The position numbers and the translations under genes are program-made. From the NCBI RefSeq assembly GCF_004798865.1, contig NW_025336480.1, positions 22,785,206 to 22,849,205 on the forward strand: a stretch of DNA of 64,000 nucleotides, written 5' to 3'. This DNA comes from Varanus komodoensis. Its lineage: Eukaryota > Chordata > Lepidosauria > Squamata > Varanidae. A model generated the notes under the pieces. That model saw only the letters and a list, made by a program, of their open reading frames with translations. It was not told the origin of the DNA and did not search any database. Shown in pieces: positions 1 through 11,992 of the stretch; positions within the stretch are counted from its first letter, which is position 1; every line of letters begins with the position of its first letter.

Positions 1-133
1 TCACAACAACCCTGTGAGGTAGGTTAGGCTCAGAGTCAATAACTGGCCCAAAGTCACCCAGTGAGATTCATGGCTGAGGAGGGATTAGAACCCAGATCTC
101 CCAAATCCAATAATCTAACCACACTGGATCTCA
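1..133 (-). repeat. tRNA-derived SINE fragment (MIR/CORE-SINE-like, lizard type)
   Basis: The - strand resembles the body of a widespread squamate SINE: GTGTGGTTAGATT at the 5' side, GGGTTCTAATCC as a B-box-like element, then GTGACTTTGGGCC and CCTAACCTACCTCACAGGGTTGTTGTGA. The element continues off the left edge. It matches the better preserved copy at 32768-32992. Confidence 0.65.
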
Positions 134-719
134 GTTGCAATTTTTTTCCTCATTACTGTCATTCATTATAATTATTGTAATAAATACTGAACAAATCTTA
201 ATTTATTGATTCAACTGTATTTGTTAATTTTGCTTTTCTAAATTGGTTTCTGGTATAGTGTAAAATGATGATTTTTATGCCAAACACACTGGACATATTC
301 AGATATAAAACGAACATAACCATGGTTGAGCATTATGTGAATGAACTTGGTCTCCTCTTAGATTTAGACACCCTCCTTCCCCTCTTCTTCCCTTGTACAG
401 CCAAAAGCAAATGTTTGGACATTTTTGCTTTCACTTTTAGCTACCTACAGTGCGTCATTTCATCTGAACTGGGAACTACAGTTAAGATTAACACTAATTG
501 TGGTCATTTTAAGCAAGCCACTTTCATAGACTACAGTGGCCAGTTGGGTTGAGTTAAATTAATCATCAGTTATGTTAATTCCAGAGCTCATTTCCAGATG
601 ACCAAAACACAGTTTGGGGTTACCTCTGAATGAAGTCGTGGAATAGGAAGCGGAGGTCCAATGGAGTCATTTCCCTTCTTGCAGTGCTCACACCCTTTGT
701 TCGTTTTTCTTCTTTGTAG

Positions 720-780
720 ATACCGAAATGAATGTGAGTACCAGCAGATGCTGAAAGCTACTCTCGAGCGGCTTAACAAG
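720..780 (+). CDS. BFSP1: BFSP1 (filensin) coding exon 2
   Basis: Filensin is a lens-fibre intermediate-filament protein that forms beaded filaments with phakinin (BFSP2). This 61-nt exon starts after a TTCTTTGTAG acceptor and ends before GTGAGT. It reads YRNECEYQQMLKATLERLNK, after one base that completes a codon begun in the previous exon. It matches the mammalian filensin stretch [20 protein letters not shown] near the end of coil 1A/1B in the rod. The first exon (head and start of the rod) must lie upstream of the window. The end of the exon is in phase 0 with the next one at 13297. Recognition is from memory of the human protein; confidence is high because all following exons line up in order. 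Confidence 0.93.
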
Positions 781-931
781 GTGAGTTCATCTTATCGGAT
801 GTAACAGGAGGGCCTAGTGACATTGCTCCGCCATGGCTTGTATGTTCACACGGTCACTGGAGCTCAAGTCCAGAACAACTTTTGATTGGCCAGGTTGCAA
901 CTGTGGTTTATCTTACCTCTGAGGCCAAACT

Positions 932-1013
932 CTTGGTGTGGTTAACAAACTACCCACAACCCTAAAAGAAGCCATGGGTTCGCCGTGGTTTGTTAACCAC
1001 TCGAACCACCAAG
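932..1013. repeat. Hairpin-forming inverted repeat (MITE-like)
   Basis: The left arm (932-963) contains TGGTTAACAAACT. The right arm (975-1013) contains GGTTTGTTAACCA and ends CCACCAAG, the complement of CTTGGTG at the left end. The loop is about 12 nt. No target duplication was identified, so the element family is unknown. Confidence 0.5.
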
Positions 1014-2232
1014 TGTGCCAGATTCTGATGACTGCATAAGCCCCAGACACAGTAGAAATATTAAAAATGGCCACAGTAGGCTGCTTGATCTTGCGGACTG
1101 GTCCATGGTCATTAGTCAGCAGGTGACACTTGTGCATTCCCATGTCACACTACTGCTCTTGCAGCGGACACGCTAGCTTGGGGTTTAGTGAATGGCCCCT
1201 TCCCTGCTTTAATGGAACACTCTTTGGGAATGAAAAATGTCATTATTAAAATGTGTGCTCAAATGCACATGTAAACACACACATGAGACACAGACACACA
1301 AAGACAGGAAAAGCCTTAAATGAGTTTGTTCTGAATTATTTCAGTCAATAGTACTGGATGGCTGTGTAAAAAAAAAAAAAAAACATGATGTAAGTAGAAT
1401 TTGTACGTCAGCCATGTGAAATCATGTACTCAGATTGCCTTCTGAAGGACTGAATGTACTCTGTAGGCAAGCCAGCACTATCCCTTTTATATAAACCCAG
1501 ATATTCTCCATGGCAAAGAAAAGAGACACACGAACTGTTCAAGGGGGACTGTTTTCAAGCAAAATTTAAAATACGCTTTCTTGGCCAAGCATCCTCTAAA
1601 ATTAAACCTGCACTGGGGGCAAACAGGAAAATGGTTTGATTAGGCCTTTATGGTACAAAACCCGAAAGAGTAATTCACATCTCTGGAGAAAGTTTATTGT
1701 TTTTCTTCTTGAAACACGATGGTCCACAATTGAAATTTAATAGCTGTATACCCTCCTGAATAATTTTCTTTCTTATGCATTGAAGACATGTTCTCTTCTA
1801 GCTCTATTTTTAATGGCTAATCTTTTTGTGCTTGTTTTTGTTCTACAGTTGATGCATTACTTTAGCGTGTTTTCCTCCATCACTTGGGGAAATCACAAAA
1901 GAGATTCTGCTCCAGGTCGATTGGCATAATTATCGTCATTTCTTAACTTATATTTTGATGTTCATTCTCTATTATTTCATACTTCAGGAGTGTGTGTGTG
2001 TGTGTTGTGGAACCTGGCTAGTTCATATCCCAGCTTTAAAGTGGAATCCTGAACTAGTGCTGGGCAAGCACTTTCTCAGCCTTATATTATACTCCTCAAT
2101 AAAGTGGGAATAATCAGGGTGTATGTCTGGGTTTTGTGTGATGAAACCAGAGACCTCAAGTGTGCTGCACCTTAAAAAGATTTCTTAGTCCTTTCTTTTC
2201 CCCACTGTCCAGCTGTGTGCTCTCCTCTTTCT

Positions 2233-3957
2233 GGAAGGAGATCCAGTGACTGATATGAGGGAACAGGCACAGATGCTAAACGACTATTTTGCCTCTGTGT
2301 TCTCCCCAAAGCAGGACGGGGGATATCTGCATAGGAGATCAGATGAGGCTGGGGACTTAGGGCCACAGATTAGAGTCACCCCCCTTGAAGTCGAGAGGCT
2401 CCTCAGGGCATTGGACATTACAAAGGCGCCAGGCCCTGACGGGTTACACCCGAGAGTACTTAGAGAGTTGGCAGAGGTTCTCTCACGCCCACAGGCCTCC
2501 ATTTTTGAGACCTCGTGGAGAACGGGTGAATTCCAGAGGACTGGAGGGTGGCATCAGTGGTCCCAATTTTCAAAAAGGGTAGTAGAAAGGACATGGGGAA
2601 TTATAGACCGGTTAGCCTTACGTCCATTGTAGGAAAAACAATGGAAAGGCTCATAATAGAGAGAGATCTAGTGATGCTAGATAGGGAAGGGAGGCTGACA
2701 GCCACACAACACGGCTTCCGCAAAAACAGGTCCTGCCAGACAAACCTTGTGGAATTCTATGACAAGGTTTCGAGGTGGCTAGATGGAGGGGATGCAGTGG
2801 ATGTGGTATACCTGGATTTCAGCAAGGCCTTTGACAAAGTGCCCCATGATCTCCTGGTGGAGAAACTGAGGAGTTTTGGGATACACCAAAGCACTCTCTG
2901 GTGGATTAGGGCATGGTTGACTGACTGAAAGCAGAGGGTAACCATTAGTGGGGAATCATCGGGATGGCGGCCAGTGACAAGCGGGGTCCCCCAGGGCTCT
3001 GTCCTTTTTTATCTTTTCATACATGATATGGAAGAAGGAGTGAACAGTCTGCTGATCAAATTCACAGATGGCACTAAAACTGGAGCAGTGGCCACAACTG
3101 AGGAGCAGGTACTCCAGATCCAAAAGGATCTGGACAGACTATGGAAGTGGGCAGAAGACAACAGGATGGCGTTCAATGTGGATAAGTGCAAGGTCTTGCA
3201 CTTGGGGCATAGGAATAGCTGTCATAAGTACAGGTTAGGTGACAAGTGCCTGGAGAGCAGCACTTGTGAAAGGGACCTCGGGGTGCTGGTTGACTGCAGG
3301 CTAAACATGGGTCAGCAGTGTGATGCGGTGGTCAAGAGGGCGAACGCCACCCTTGGTTGCATAGCCAGAAGTGTGGCTTCTAGATCAAGAGAGGTATTAC
3401 TACCACTCTACACGACTCTGGTGCGCCCGCAACTGGAGTATTGTGTTCAGTTTTGGGCCCCTCATTACAGAAAGGATATAGCCAGGTTGGAGTCAGTGCA
3501 GCGTAGGGCCACAAGGTTGGTGGCCGGTTTGCAGGGGATGGGGTATGAGGTGAGACTGAGGGAACTGGGTCTCTTCAGCCTGGAGAAGAGGAGACTCAGA
3601 GGGGATCTGTTGGCGACATACAGGTATGTGAGGGGATGTCACATGGAGATGGGTAGAGACCTGTTCTCCCGTGCAGAGGAAGGCAGGACACCCTCCAACG
3701 GAGCAAAGCTCAGGGAGCCAAGGTTCCATTTGGATGCCAGGAAGCACTTCCTGACAGTCAGGACCCCGAGGGTGTGGAATGGGCTTCCACGGGAGGTCAT
3801 TGAGGCCCCATCGGTGCGGGTGTTCAAGGATAGGCTGGACGTTCACATGGTGGGCATGTCATGAGTGGAGCTGGCTGGTGCTGGAGGTCAAACTAGATGG
3901 CCCGGGAGGCCCCTTCTGACTCGCTCTGTTTCTATGTTTCTATATTTCTTTCTATTG
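2233..3957 (+). mobile_element. CR1-clade LINE, 5'-truncated copy 1
   Basis: The ORF2 reverse transcriptase and 3' end of a CR1-like LINE. Recognisable pieces are ITKAPGPDGLHPRVLRELAE, VSLTSIVGKTMERLIIERDL, QHGFRKNRSCQTNLVEFYD, VYLDFSKAFDKVPHDLLVEK and VTSGVPQGSVL, with a degenerate catalytic box FTDG where FADD is expected. The C-terminal domain includes ERDLGVLVDCRLNM, SVQRRATRLVAGLQG and VWNGLPREV. The copy has an internal TGA after WIRAWLTD and a frameshift near 2530, so it is dead. It ends in a CTGTTTCTATGTTTCTAT tail. Similarity to copy 2 begins at about 2233, where this copy is truncated. It is near-identical to the copy at 54080-55782, suggesting a fairly recent subfamily. Confidence 0.9.
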
Positions 3958-3960
3958 GAA

Positions 3961-4178
3961 CAGACGGCAGGTATTCACCAGTGGTTAGAGCACCGGACTG
4001 GAACTCAGGAGATCAGCGATCAGGCCCTTGCATGGTCACAAATTTCACTGGGTGACTTTGGACCAGGCACTCACGCTCAACCTAACTTACCTAACAGGGT
4101 TGTGGTGGGGATCCAGTGGAAAGCAGAAGGCTCATATACACTACCTTGGATTCCTTGGCGGGCAAGATGGGACACAGG
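3961..4178 (+). repeat. tRNA-derived SINE (MIR/CORE-SINE-like)
   Basis: It starts with an A-box-like TGGTTAGAGCACCGGACTGG, then CACTGGGTGACTTTGGACCA, CCTAACTTACCTAACAGGGT and a CCTTGGATTCCTTGG end. This is the same order of blocks as the SINE at 32768-32992. It abuts the CR1 copy on its left and is followed by an (AC)n run (about 4179-4198). Confidence 0.6.
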
Positions 4179-6459
4179 CACACACACACACACACACAAT
4201 AGAGAAATCAGCCTGATCATTTCAAATTAATTATTTAAAATATGTAAATCAATGACTGCAAATAGCTCCAGGTCTTCTGTCCTGTCTATTGAGGAGGACC
4301 ACTCCAAAACATTTTTCTGCCTTTTTCAAAACATTTTCCGAAACAAAGTTCAAGTTGAGCAGCTTCCCTGCTGGACAACACACTGACTCTTGGGATGCTT
4401 CCCTTTCCACATCCCAACTCAGCAGATGAGCTGGGGGAGCGGGGGCAGGATGGGCCACAGGACCCACACAGCTTTGCCCTCCGGCACTTGGCTGCAGTTC
4501 CCTGGCCCAGCCTGAGGTGGCTCCAGTCAGCCCTGCCCTCAAAAGGGGGGGTGGGGGGGGAGTTCCTAAGGACAGTGCAGCAGCCATGGAAGGAATTAGT
4601 TGTGGGTCAAATGTGGTGTTCCAAAATCAAGCAAATCTGGAAGATGCTCCACACTTGTGGAATGATTTGGTTTAGGGCCAGCACTGAATTGCAGCAATGC
4701 TCCTTTTGTAGGCAAATCGAACCTTTTTTTAATAATTTGGTTTCAGAAGTTGTAAGGTGAGTAAAGAGCTTTCTCTGCCAAGCAGTTGGTCCTAACTAGA
4801 GAGTCACATGCATTTAGCCTCTCAGGGATAGGCAGGCTAATGCAGCCCGGCACTTCTAGAGAGCACCAGATGTATCGCCCATGCAGAAGACAGACTTTGG
4901 AATGGCCTGGGTGCCAGTGCATCTTTCCTCTTCTGTCACCTTTTTCAAAGTGAAGGCTAAAATCCTACCTATGCTTACTCAAGAACAAGCCCAAATGAGC
5001 ACACATCAGAGTAAACATGCATTAACATTGGCTGTACATGTCCTCAAACATTTGTCAGCCGGGCAATCTCCACATAGGACAGAATCTCTGCTTACCTTTT
5101 GTCCCCTTTCTCTGTTCTCAGTTCTGGCCTTGCATTGCTCCTGCCATCTATTTCTGTTACATTAGAAGAAACAGCTGAATCCTATCAGTTCTGATCTGAA
5201 TACACTGGGGACATGATACATTATTTTTCTGACGCTGGTTTGTTTGACTGGCGCTGCCGTTCTCCGTCAACTTGCATTTTGCGAGAAAAACATGGTGATT
5301 TGAAGCACAATTGGTATTTTGCTCTTGGCAAAGTGCTGTCGTTCCGAAGGAAGCCATCCACAGTGAGATGTGCAGCTCAATACTTCCCCGGTCTTGGCAT
5401 TTGGGCATAGAAACTCCCTGGCCCATCACTTTCCACCTGTCCCATGAGCCAGGTGTGTGCCAAGAGTGTCAGTGTGACAAACATGTGCGTAACAGGTTGC
5501 GGCACTCAGTGAAAGACAAGACAGAATAGAAGAAACCAGCTGAATTGGGCGTTGGACAAGTGGCTATGACTTGTGACTCCTTTTACTTGCAAATGCAATT
5601 CAATCAGGGCAACAAACACCTCCACCCGACCTGCCACACACTGTAAATATCAATGGTTAATGCAATCCCCACAGTGGCAGCTTGCAAACAAGCTGCTACA
5701 CGGAAATGGTTGCTAGAGAACATTCGTAGATAAATAACAATAAATTTAAATAACAAGCTTGCCGAAATGCGTTTGTTTCTGGGCCATCTGCAAATGCAAA
5801 ACGGGCGGCCAAGCACTCTAAATGCAAAATCAGTGGCAAAAGGTCTGACCATCTCTTAGAAATGAAAAAGCACCTTCATGCAAGCAAGATCACGAAAAGT
5901 ACCTGCACAGGCATGGGGTGAAAATGCTCTTCCAAGGATTGCATTTCCAACTGTGTGGTGCCATCAAAAGTAGCTGCTTATCAGAGTGCCAGCAAATGTT
6001 TGGCTCTTCTTAAAAGTCAAGGGTCAAGAGCTAGAACAGATCAGATAGGGGAATGTTTGAGAGTGGGAGTGAGTGGCAGGGAGGGAGGGAAGGAACGCAG
6101 CTGCTAATTTTGAGGGCTAGCTAGCTTTTTGTGTGTGTAGGGGGTGTATTTTGCCTGGCTTTGTGACCAGCATAGTCGGGCACCTCTTGAGGGCCCACAT
6201 CTTAGCAAGAGCACATTGAGAAGAGCCCCTTGGTGCTTCTTCACCTGCCTTCTCCTTTGGGCCCAACAACAGTGGTGGTGAAAAGGAAGGCGATGCGGGT
6301 GATGGCACTGCCCTCTTGCTCACTGGATCCCTTCCTGGCAAGGAATCACGCGAAGGCAGAGGAGAAAACAAGAACCAGGAAGGATAGCCACTGGCGACAA
6401 TGGCAGGAGAAGCCAGACCCACTGAGGATCCGCTGGATCCAGTAAGGGTACCTTGCCTA

Positions 6460-6813
6460 AAAAGGTAAGGGTAAAGGTTTCTCCCTGACATTAAAGTCCA
6501 GTCATGCCTGACTCCAGGGGGCGGTGCTCATCTCCGTTTCCTAGCCGAGGGAGCCAGCGTTTGTCCGCAGACAGTCTCCGTGGTCATGTGGCCGGCATGG
6601 CTAAAACATTGAAGTGCACAGAACGCTGTTACCTGCTCACCAAAGTGGTACCTTTTTATCTGCTTGCACTTGCATGCTTTTGAACCACAAGGTGGGCAGG
6701 AGCTGGGACGGAGCATGGGAGCTCACCCCATGTGCAGATGCAAACTGTCGACCTTTCAGTCAACCAGCCCAGCAGCACAGCGGTTTAAACCCCTGCGCCA
6801 CCTGCAGTCTCCA
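6460..6813 (-). repeat. Full-length tRNA-derived SINE (squamate SINE2 type)
   Basis: The - strand begins with GCAGGTGGCGCAGGGGTTTA, an A-box-bearing tRNA-like head, and a B-box-like GGTCGACAGTTTGCATC. The body includes CATGCCGGCCACATGACCAC and GGAAACGGAGATGAGCACCG, and the tail is AAACCTTTACCCTTACC. An 11-bp target-site duplication TACCTTGCCTA flanks it (6449-6459 and 6814-6824). It resembles the Anolis SINE 2 type with ACCTTT-like tail; that family name is from memory. Confidence 0.8.
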
Positions 6814-7265
6814 TACCTTGCCTATGGGCCCTTAGAAACCACTGAGTATGGACTAAGCTGTCGGAGGACTGGACAACCTGCCCTGGGTTCCTCACAAGAG
6901 GACAAGTGTGGGATATAAATGCTGCATAATAATTGTAATCACCCAATTATAACAGTTAATGGATTATTTAACCAGATTTATGAAGTGTAGACTAAGAAGG
7001 GGGTGAGTGTCTACCTCCAGGTATGCATAGCCAGACGTCGCCACTGCTTGGCAGATTACACAATGCCCAGGAACAGTCGCACGGCAGTTTCTTTTGTGGA
7101 AGGCGTTTTGTATAGGCACGTGCGTGTGTGCACACTACAGCACAGTAGTGGAGCGCTGACTTGGTACGTGGAAGATCCAAAGTTCAGTCCCAGGCATCTG
7201 CAGGTAGAATGGAAACGATGCGCCTTTTTGAAACTCTGGAGAACAACTGGTAGTCCATGTAGACC

Positions 7266-7412
7266 AGGAATGGACAACTCGTAGCCTTCCAGATGTTTCG
7301 TGACAGTTCCATCAGTCCTAAGCAGCATAGACGACGGAGACAGCTGGTGCGAGTTCCTCACCAAACATCTGGAGTACAGCTCCTGGAGGAGATATTGCTG
7401 AGCTAGGGAGGC
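7266..7412. mobile_element. Short hAT-like non-autonomous element
   Basis: It carries the block CCTTCCAGATGTTTCGTGAC, shared with copies at 10597, 14231, 41440, 58572 and 61765. This family in squamates typically reads CCAGATGTTTTGGACTACAA with matching inverted sequence at the other end (here ACATCTGGAGTACAGCTCCT). It is old and degenerate. Confidence 0.5.
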
Positions 7413-8473
7413 CAGTAAGACTGTCCACATAAGTCACCTTCCGACTTTTGCCGCTCCACTTTCTTCAGGTCTTTTGATGCAGAGCCTGAGGCATTTGGAT
7501 GACCCATGTTCAGCAGAATCCATTCTAATCTATCAAGTTCATTCAAATTAGCATTAGCTTATATAATTGCCGTTTAAATAATGCTTGGGGTTGCCCGGAT
7601 TGAACTTAATTTACTCTTAACCACAAGCACTGTATTCAGTATTTGAATGAGTTTCTGCTTAAAGGAACATTGATAAGAAGACTTTCAATGTTAGTATGGA
7701 ATCTGGTTGTCTGGACGGATCCCCAAATACCTGTGGATGAATTTCTGTTAATGATAAATGATGTATTATTACAGGTTACCAAGATCTCTGTTGTGGAAGA
7801 TGTTCACTTTTACCTCCAGTTATGTGGGATGGTGCACATTTTTCAAGGCTGAATGACATTTTTGATCTTGGCTAGTGTTTTCGTTTATGCCATCCGTACA
7901 TAGAACATTCCTGAGGCTAGTGATCCCGGTGTTGCTGGCCCAAGAGCACCGCTGGCTCGAGGACTCCATGGCAAATGCCCCTTTTGACCCACATCTGGGG
8001 TCCAGGCTTAATCCAGCTTAGAGTGGGCCCTCAGAAATAACTGAAGTCAACATAATCGTTCTGCCCAGTGTTAATGTATGTCCCATTTGGTTGAACTCTC
8101 TAGCAGTGTTATAATAGTGTGATTCCCTTCAAGCTGTCTGAGTACAAAGAGACTGCTTCTCCCAGTTTATGCAGCACAATGGCAGAACCAGCAATATGAA
8201 GTGGAAAGCTGGTGCCTTTAATGCTTTTCCTCGGTGCAGAGTTGAAGCAGCTTGGGAGCTATTTTGGTGAAAGAAAACATCATAAGGTGATAAGGTTGAA
8301 AGGCCCCAATTGCCTGCCATGCAAGTTTTCCATTTTATTGCTTTTCTCTCCTACCTTTTTTTTTCCTTCTGTGTTACAAAACAAAACCTAAACCAAACAT
8401 TGGAGAGAGAGAGAAGCAAAACAAAATAAGTTAAACCAAAGAGCTTGGGAAGCAGGGGAAGCTTGTGCCTCCT

Positions 8474-8560
8474 GTATCAGTGGGGCTGCTCATCCATTGC
8501 AGCTTTTCTTTTGAGAATTATGGGTGCTATCCATGGTGCTGAATTCATTTCCAGATTAGG
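8474..8560 (+). repeat. Half copy of a palindromic MITE
   Basis: TATCAGTGGGGCTGCTCATC, then CATTGCAGC, and TGCTATCCATGGTGCTGAAT parallel the arm of the inverted repeat at 36852-37003 (complement of the right arm). A further degenerate copy may lie at 38220-38285. Confidence 0.45.
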
Positions 8561-8668
8561 TTCTCCACCATGAAGCAGCATGCCTTGTTCCCATCAAGCT
8601 GAGAAGAAAAACTGGAGTGGATGTTGAGTAACCAGCCTTCTCTGTCCGGATGGTGAACATCAGAGGTG

Positions 8669-8985
8669 GAGAAACTGAGGCCCAAGGGCCAAAACTAGCC
8701 TGCCCGTGTGCTAGTCTGGTCTTCCAGGGTTCCCAGGAGGGCCACGTCCCCTTCCCTGGCTCTTCCCTCTTTCCTCTGACCCTGGTTGTTTGGTGGTTTC
8801 CTGGCTTTTGCACAGCTCCTCCTTGCTCCTGTCCCAACTGGCTGATGCCTCTCTTAAGGCCTCGTGGCTGGCGGTGGGAGCTTTCAGCTAAGATGTGTTG
8901 GCCTGGCTGGTATCTTGGCCTTGCCCTCTTGGGCTTCAGTGATAGCCACTGCCTCCAGGCTAGAAGAGGTGCAACACCTCCGCTG
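8669..8985 (+). repeat. Unclassified dispersed repeat, copy A
   Basis: It shares ordered blocks with the segments at 28268-28720 and 62872-63160: GGTTGTTTGGTGGTTTCCTG and GGCTTTT, then GATGCCTCTCTTAAGGCCTC and GGCTGGCGGT. The open head GGTGGAGAAACTGAGGCCCA suggests a hAT-like element, but no terminal duplication was verified. Confidence 0.5.
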
Positions 8986-9261
8986 TACACGCATCACACA
9001 AGGTTTTATACTCAACACATTCTGGGAAGTAAACTGGAGAAGCAACAGGAACAAGGCCACTCAGCAAGAGCTCAGTGAGCCAGGATGCAAATCTGGTGCA
9101 GCAGGTGCATCTGCGCCACATGGCTGACTTCAAGCTGCCTTGGTGGCTGCCTTTTTCATTTTACTTTAAACTTCTTCCTCCACCAAGCAAGAGTGGAACT
9201 GCACATCATTTAGTGCCATGGTGTCCCACACTCTGGCCTAAGTATTTTGAATAGGTAGAGC

Positions 9262-9313
9262 TTCCATATAGCTGGAAGTGCCTGATCCTACCTCATCTTG
9301 GAAGCTAAGCAGG
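9262..9313 (+). pseudogene. 5S rRNA-like fragment (5S pseudogene or 5S-derived SINE piece)
   Basis: It contains CCATATAGC, GTGCCTGATC and the run CATCTTGGAAGCTAAGCAGG. These correspond in order to the 5' half of vertebrate 5S rRNA (GCCATACCACC, GTGCCCGATC, GATCTTGGAAGCTAAGCAGG), which includes the A-box region. The match stops abruptly at 9313, so the 3' half of 5S is absent. Confidence 0.65.
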
Positions 9314-10596
9314 AGATGAAACTCTTCCTCTTCCTCTTTCTTTCTGTTATTATAGGCTGGGCTGTGAATGAGTCCACAAAGTGTTTTAGAATCCTTTGGA
9401 AATTTCTTAGTGTTTTGTATATGGGCATGTCCAATACTGGAAAACTTGGTCCATTTGAGCTTGAGGAACTTTTTCAGACTCCACAATCAAAAGCAGGCAG
9501 GGTTGGCAGGTGGGGGGGAAGGGGCAGCTCACTTTCTGTAAAATAGCTCAAAATATCTGCACAAATTTAGAGCTGAACACTGCTTACCTCTAGGGCAATT
9601 TGCAAAAGTTGGAGCTGAACTTGTTTGGATGTTGTTCTCCTTCTTGTAACATGTAACATGAGAAGTATGGAAGCATCCTCTGCTCACTGCATATGCACCT
9701 TGGCCACCTTGAATTTTCCAAGAGTTAAGATTTATGCAAAATTCAGGCCTCCACACCTTGATTCGTGCAAATTTGTGCAAATTTCCTCAACCTCTGGGGA
9801 GAAAATATGCAAGTCATAGCCTGCTTTAAAAAGAGAAGGTTGCATGCTGGCTCAACTTGCACAAAAAGAATCAGCACCCTTGCAGCCTTGACATTTCCCT
9901 ATTTGTTCCTCACAGTTGAAAAGGAGTGAAGCTAATTTCCCTAGTGCTCCCCATGATGACATTTGTCATCTTATTTAATAGGCCATATCTCATGTGCCAA
10001 GACATAATTTCCACACCTCCATCACCTTTGGGCTGGTAGATTAACCCATGAACACAAAGAATCAAGATTGCAACAGATTGTCTCCAGGAAAATGGAATGT
10101 GTTTTTCTTTGGCAAATTTCATGTTGAGCTTTTTGACCAGCGCTGCATCCTCCCAAAGGATGTGGAATGAATACCTTTAGAATCAAGACTCACCCATGGA
10201 AGGGAACATTAATCAACAGTTTTGCAGACCTGTCCAGTTCCTGTTTTGCTGCTCTTGCCTGGAGGAAAGAGTCTTGATAAATTGCTTGCTGAGCCTAGGG
10301 CTGAGAATCTGGAGAAGAAAAAAGAAATATACAGAAACAATGATGGGAGGAGGAAGAGGGAGGAGGATGGGATCCAAGCCCATCCTGCTCACGCTTAATG
10401 AATTTCATCTAGCAAGCCCTGGCCCCAGATCAAATGTGCTTTCACGCACTGATTGCAAGATGCTTCTAGTGAGATCCGAGGGTCCTGAAAGGGCCTGGTC
10501 ATATGGCTGGGAGTGCACCCGTGCGCTTTCGTAACCAACCATCTGTGAGAGGTCTTTTTTTGTGCATGGCTTTCTCTTTCTGGATTGGGGTGGTGG

Positions 10597-10742
10597 CGTA
10601 TGATGGGGTGGGCCACTTGCCGCCTTCCAGGTGTTTTGGCTTACAATTCCTATCACCCTGAGCCATATTAGCCAAAAGCAAATGATGGTGGGCCTTGTAG
10701 GCAAAAACATCTAAAGGACCAGAAGTTGCCCAGTCCTGCAGG
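10597..10742. mobile_element. Short hAT-like non-autonomous element
   Basis: It begins GGGTGGGCCACTTGCCGCCTT and ends AAGTTGCCCAGTCCTGCAGG, with inner blocks CCAGGTGTTTTGGCTTACAA and AATGATGGTGGGCCTTGTAG forming an imperfect long inverted repeat. Same family as 14231-14369. Confidence 0.55.
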
Positions 10743-11992
10743 ATGAGAGGCGACCCAGGTCATTTAAGTACACCCTGAATGCCAAAAAAATGCTGCTGTC
10801 GTACTGGATTTTTTTTTTCTTAAAAGCCGATGTCCGGTTTTGTTCGATATATGCCAAAATATGCACTATTCACTTCTGCATGCCTCCCTTTCGCACCCTA
10901 TAGGTCCACGAACGCATGATTGGCCCATTGTGCTGCTGATTCATCTCCCAAAAAGAAATTGTAATGAATGCAGAAACGTTGAGCAAATGGCTGACCGGTG
11001 GCTTAGAATATTCCATTTGTGGTCGGCGTTAATGAATCTTACTTGCCCATAGTGCAGATTAACTAGGTCCAGAGCAAAAGGCCATGCTGAGGGGTTTTTT
11101 TTAAAAAAATACTGACACATCAGCAGGCAGGGCCACTTCTGCTTTCCATGACATAATGGAAAAAGCAAGCCTTGGAATAATTTTGAATAGCACCGCAGAG
11201 CTCCGGATTAGCTTGCTGGGCAGCTCACAAAAGCAGCTCCCTTTGAACAGCTCTCCATCACATGGCCCTCCCCATGAATGCGGCTGTTCCAGAGCCCAGA
11301 AAGGCAGCACTCCTGTCTGAGCATTGGATATGGACCGTTGGAGGCAGGCAACACTTCTGGGACCAGGGCCTGCTGCACCTGGTTAGCTGAGTGGCCAGGG
11401 ACTGATTTTTTTCTATTGCTTATATGCCGCATAATCCACTAGAGTTGCCGAGGACATCACGATTCATGTGCAATCTGAGCAAGCCGCTCTGGCTGTACTC
11501 CTCAGGTTATGCATCCAGCACACATCCCCATTGTTATCCTCCCCACTGATAGCCCTGCGGCATAGTTCTTTGGCCGCAAAGCATGGATAAGAACTTCATT
11601 GCCTTTTTCCGCTCAGTTAAGGACACCGAAACACATGTGCGGTCAGCCTCGTGGAAGCACCATCAGGAATGCTGGAGACTTGTACCCACACTGGTCAGCC
11701 TGCATCGTACTGAGCCAGGCAGAGTCAGCTTAATTCAAACGGTGCTGGTTCTGCCTCAGCTGGAAATAAGCTGGGCCAGCAGACGCTAGGGGCATTGCAG
11801 GCCTTTCTGCATGTCCCGCCACCAAGAGAAGCTGGGTTGGTGGGAACACAGGACTGGGCCTTCTCTTTGAGGGCAACCTAATTGTGGACCGCTGCCCCTG
11901 AGCAGGTGGATTTTGCACTTCCGTTCAGGTGGGTGATCTTCATGGTTTTGAGTGATTTTTGAGTATAAACAGATTTTGATCTGTTTAAAAGA

